Source: an uncultured Actinomycetes bacterium (lineage in GTDB: Bacteria; Actinomycetota; Actinomycetes; Mycobacteriales; Mycobacteriaceae). Taken from it: a stretch of DNA of 64,000 bases. The stretch spans positions 1-64,000 of the forward strand of contig CAISDL010000077.1 of the NCBI GenBank assembly GCA_903884065.1, given 5' to 3'. Both the position numbers and the translations under genes were made by a program. Below, one piece after another: positions 61,353-64,000 of this stretch; within the stretch, counting starts at the first letter, position 1; every line of letters starts with the position of its first letter. The notes beneath the pieces were generated by a model, which ran no database searches, was not told where the DNA came from, and saw only the letters and a program-made list of their open reading frames with translations.

Positions 61353-62870
61353 TTATCTGCGATCGATCCGGTGTGCCCGTTCCCGTGCCAACGTCTCGCC
61401 ACGGAAGAAGGCCGGGGATGTGAGGTTCCAGATGATCATCAGCAGCACCCCGAACAGCAGGCTGAGCACGCCGATGACGAACACCGTGCCGATCCCGGCG
61501 AGCGATCCGCTGGACCCGCTCTCCGGACTGGCCATCTGGTAGGCCTGGACGACACCGACCGGGATGAGGACCATGGCCCCGATAGCGGGAAGAATGACCT
61601 GCTCCAGAGCGGTGCGCCAGCGACCGAACGCGGTGTCCCAGAAGTAGATCACCGACGAGACGGCCACCACCGAGTAGTAGGTCATGATCGCGATGCCGAC
61701 GCTGTAGACGGTGTCCTCGACGATGCTGTCGCTGACGAGTACCAGGCCGCTGTAGATCGCCAGGGTCGTCAGACCGATGAACCAGGTCGCGAATGTCGGG
61801 GTCTGACGCACGTCGTCGACGGAGGCGAACCGGCTGGGCAGCGCCTTGTAGGTGGCCATCGACAGCAACCCCCGCACCGTCGACATCACCGTCGAGAGAG
61901 TGGCCGAAAAGGCCGACAGGCCGACGATCGCCGCCGCGATGAGCGCGCCACTCGGGCCGACTGCGTCGCGTGCCAGGCTGGAGAAGATGTCGTCGATATT
62001 GGCTTCGTTGGTCAGGCTCCCCGGGTTGTTGTCATCGGTACCGGCGTAGGCCAGTGCGGCGACACTGAAGACCACGTAGGTGATCACGGTGATGATGATC
62101 GCGGTCACTCCGCTCCGCCCGGACTGTCCGGCCGTGCCCGCCGTCTCCTCTGACATCGACAGCGACGCGTCGAAGCCCCAGAAGATGAACACCGCTACCA
62201 GGAATCCGCCCAGCAGCGCGCTGAAACTGGTGATGGCGAACGGGTTGAACCACTGCCAGGAGAACGCCTCGGCACTCGGATTGCGATGCTCGCGAAGGAT
62301 GTTGATGCCGAGGATCGCCGCGAACATCGCCAGGCCGCCGTACTGGATGACGGTCAGGATGAGGGTGGTGCGCGACGACTCCTCAGCCCCGCGTGCGACC
62401 AGCCAGGTGGTGATCAGGATGAAGACCCCGGCAATGACGACCTTCAGCCAGTCCGGCGGATCTTCGATACGAAAGGCAACGGTGGCGGCGTTGACGGTGA
62501 TCCCGGCGGCGCCGACGCCGGCCAGGATGCTCGACAGCATCAGCGCGAAGCCGCCGATCCAGCCGATGTGGGGCAGGATCGCCTTAGAGCCCCAGGTGAA
62601 CACCGTGCCCGCATCCGGTGCGGCATCGGTCAGGTGCTTGTAAGCCAGGGCGATGAAGTACATGGGGATCACCGCGAGGATGAAGACGATCGGCATCTGG
62701 TAGCCGGCTTCGTCGACCCCGTGTCCCAGAGCGCCGGTCAGCGAGTAGGCCGGGGCGGTGGCGGCCAGACCGATCGCCACAGCGCCGATCAGGGAAACCG
62801 ACCCTTTACGTAAGCCCTTGGATCTCAGGCCCTCCATCGGCGGGTCGACGACGTCGCCGTGCTCGGTCAC
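61353..62870 (-). CDS. APC-family amino acid permease
   Basis: A 505-residue transporter with about twelve helices. The first helix holds VSLIGAVAIGLAATAPAYS, and a later one FWGFDASLSMSEETA, both typical of APC amino-acid/polyamine permeases. Substrate unknown. The open frame extends to 62933, overlapping the end of the upstream DUF4010 gene. I prefer the GTG at 62870, but the ATG 11 codons further in (MEGLRSKG) cannot be excluded. Confidence 0.84.
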   Translation of the reverse strand: MTEHGDVVDPPMEGLRSKGLRKGSVSLIGAVAIGLAATAPAYSLTGALGHGVDEAGYQMPIVFILAVIPMYFIALAYKHLTDAAPDAGTVFTWGSKAILPHIGWIGGFALMLSSILAGVGAAGITVNAATVAFRIEDPPDWLKVVIAGVFILITTWLVARGAEESSRTTLILTVIQYGGLAMFAAILGINILREHRNPSAEAFSWQWFNPFAITSFSALLGGFLVAVFIFWGFDASLSMSEETAGTAGQSGRSGVTAIIITVITYVVFSVAALAYAGTDDNNPGSLTNEANIDDIFSSLARDAVGPSGALIAAAIVGLSAFSATLSTVMSTVRGLLSMATYKALPSRFASVDDVRQTPTFATWFIGLTTLAIYSGLVLVSDSIVEDTVYSVGIAIMTYYSVVAVSSVIYFWDTAFGRWRTALEQVILPAIGAMVLIPVGVVQAYQMASPESGSSGSLAGIGTVFVIGVLSLLFGVLLMIIWNLTSPAFFRGETLARERAHRIDRR

Positions 62871-62910
62871 GGCCGAATTGTCCCACCGCCGGGGCGCCGA
62901 CAGAGTGAAA

Positions 62911-64000
62911 TCATCCGACCCCGAGCACCACACCCAGCACGACGGCGAAGACCAGGGCCGGCGGCGCCATCCCGGCGGTGAAGCCCAACCCGAAACGCCG
63001 GCCGCCCGCGGTGAAGGCCAGTGCGATCTTGACGAGCAGGTTGGACCCGAGTGCGGCGGCGATGGCGGTCAGTGCGGTGTCGACGGTGATGTCGCCCTGG
63101 GCGGCCAGAGTGGCAGCGGCGATGGATCCGGCATGAGCGTCGGCGAGGCCGGCCGCGAAAGCGGCCAGCACCGCACCCTGCGGGCCGAGAACCGCGGCGC
63201 CCCACCGTCCGACGAGCAGCGCGCAGACCAATACGGTCGCAAGGATGAGCGCCGGGCGCAGCGCGAACGGCCGCCCCGCCGGGACGGCCGCGGCATCGGA
63301 GGCGGCATCGGGCTGTTCATGGCCGGCGCCGCGGTACACCACGACGGCCACGCCCACCAGCACGACCGCCGCAGCGACCACCGGCAACCACAGACGGCGC
63401 AGCACTGCGGCGTCGACGTAGCCGATGACGAGGAGCAACTGCAGGAAGGTCGCAAGACTGGCTGCCAGGGCACTGGCTAGAGGTGCGCGTAGGCCCACCG
63501 CCGTTCGGCTGAGCCGGCCCATCGACGCCGTCGTCGCACTCGCGGACACGAACCCGCCGGCCAGGCCGGTGACCAGCAGCCCGCGCTGTGGCCCCAGTGC
63601 GCGAACCCCGATGTAGCCCAGCCACCCGATACCGGTGAGAAGCACCACCAGCAGCCAGACCTTGGCGGGATTGAGCACGCCGTAGGGCCCCAGCGGCCGG
63701 TCCGGCAGCAGTGGCAGCACCACGAATGCCACGACGAAGAACTTGACCGCGTCTTCCAGTTCGACCTCGGTGACGATGTCGCGGGCGAATCGGTGAATCC
63801 GGTTCTTGGACAACAACAGAGCGATGACGACCACGGCCAGTGCCACCGCCAGGGCCGGCTGGGTGTAAGCCAGTGCGCCCAGAAGATAAGCGACGAGTGC
63901 GGCGATCTCGGTGGTGGTACCGGGATCGTCCTCGCTGGTGCGGAAGTAGGCCAACACCATCAACGCACCGACGCCGAGGAGGCCGGCAATCACCATCCAG
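62911..64000 (-). CDS. MgtC/SapB-DUF4010 membrane protein (5' end cut by the window)
   Basis: At least 361 residues, all highly hydrophobic. The visible part includes the DUF4010 domain (GLAGGFVSASATTASMGRLS and FAAGLADAHAGSIAAATL), which usually follows an MgtC/SapB-like N-terminal part. The gene runs off the right edge, so the N-terminus is missing. Function of the family is unknown; a transport role is likely. It is probably cotranscribed with the amino-acid permease downstream. Confidence 0.82.
   Translation of the reverse strand, partial: WMVIAGLLGVGALMVLAYFRTSEDDPGTTTEIAALVAYLLGALAYTQPALAVALAVVVIALLLSKNRIHRFARDIVTEVELEDAVKFFVVAFVVLPLLPDRPLGPYGVLNPAKVWLLVVLLTGIGWLGYIGVRALGPQRGLLVTGLAGGFVSASATTASMGRLSRTAVGLRAPLASALAASLATFLQLLLVIGYVDAAVLRRLWLPVVAAAVVLVGVAVVVYRGAGHEQPDAASDAAAVPAGRPFALRPALILATVLVCALLVGRWGAAVLGPQGAVLAAFAAGLADAHAGSIAAATLAAQGDITVDTALTAIAAALGSNLLVKIALAFTAGGRRFGLGFTAGMAPPALVFAVVLGVVLGVG

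Overview
This is a high-GC actinobacterial window that reads as the chromosome of a mycobacterium, most likely a pigmented rapid grower (Mycolicibacterium-type). The main evidence is the mycobacterial FAS-II block in its conserved order (aceE, mabR, fabD, acpM, kasA, kasB, accD6). Supporting features are a mycothiol-dependent formaldehyde dehydrogenase, an MmpL transporter, several mycobacterial secreted families (DUF732, DUF5078, DUF4185), and a carotenoid operon. From aceE to a diacylglycerol-kinase-like gene the order matches the M. tuberculosis Rv2241-Rv2252 region as I recall it. Homologues of Rv2259, Rv2260 and Rv2264c follow, interspersed with genes not in that order.

Layout. 1-8.8 kb: the 3' end of aceE, then mycolic-acid elongation (mabR regulator, fabD, acpM, kasA, kasB, accD6). 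A perfect dyad lies in front of fabD. 8.8-14.9 kb: a glycerol-3-phosphate/ether-lipid block: on the minus strand a TetR regulator, glpD1 and a DUF1275 protein; on the plus strand an alkyl-DHAP-synthase-like flavoenzyme, a lipid kinase and a PAP2 phosphatase. 15-24.6 kb: a mixed stretch with a 13E12/HNH protein, DUF3145, a serine hydrolase, mscR plus an MBL hydrolase, two tandem-repeat arrays, a zinc alcohol dehydrogenase, small membrane proteins, a SABATH-type methyltransferase and an Hsp70-like membrane protein.

24.7-34.2 kb (minus strand): a ten-gene, mostly translationally coupled operon for an aromatic carotenoid (isorenieratene/leprotene type). It reads idsB, crtI, crtB, crtYc, crtYd, crtT, crtU and then three unusual tail genes: a Rieske protein, a DAP-dehydrogenase-like reductase and a nucleoside phosphorylase-fold protein. 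Divergent from it, at 34.4-35.6 kb, is the strangest locus here: a 143-residue protein with nine GS(I/L)A-type hexads followed by twelve cysteines at exactly every third residue, paired with a short-chain dehydrogenase.

35.6-50.8 kb: DUF732, an mmpL operon, a TSUP permease, a secreted DUF4185 protein, a secreted HNH nuclease, a pentameric ligand-gated ion channel homologue, a Ca2+/H+ antiporter, an ascorbate-type PTS with no visible catabolic genes, and a secreted S15-type hydrolase. 50.9-56 kb: one giant secreted multidomain protein, preceded by a CRP-like site. 56.3-64 kb: a small RHH-like protein, a FadR-type regulator with a clear operator next to a fatty-acid hydroxylase, a DsbA-like protein, an M15 peptidase, a cation/proton antiporter, a small secreted protein, an amino-acid permease and a truncated DUF4010 membrane protein.

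I saw no tRNA, rRNA, CRISPR array or insertion sequence. All family assignments rest on recognised motifs and synteny, not on database searches.
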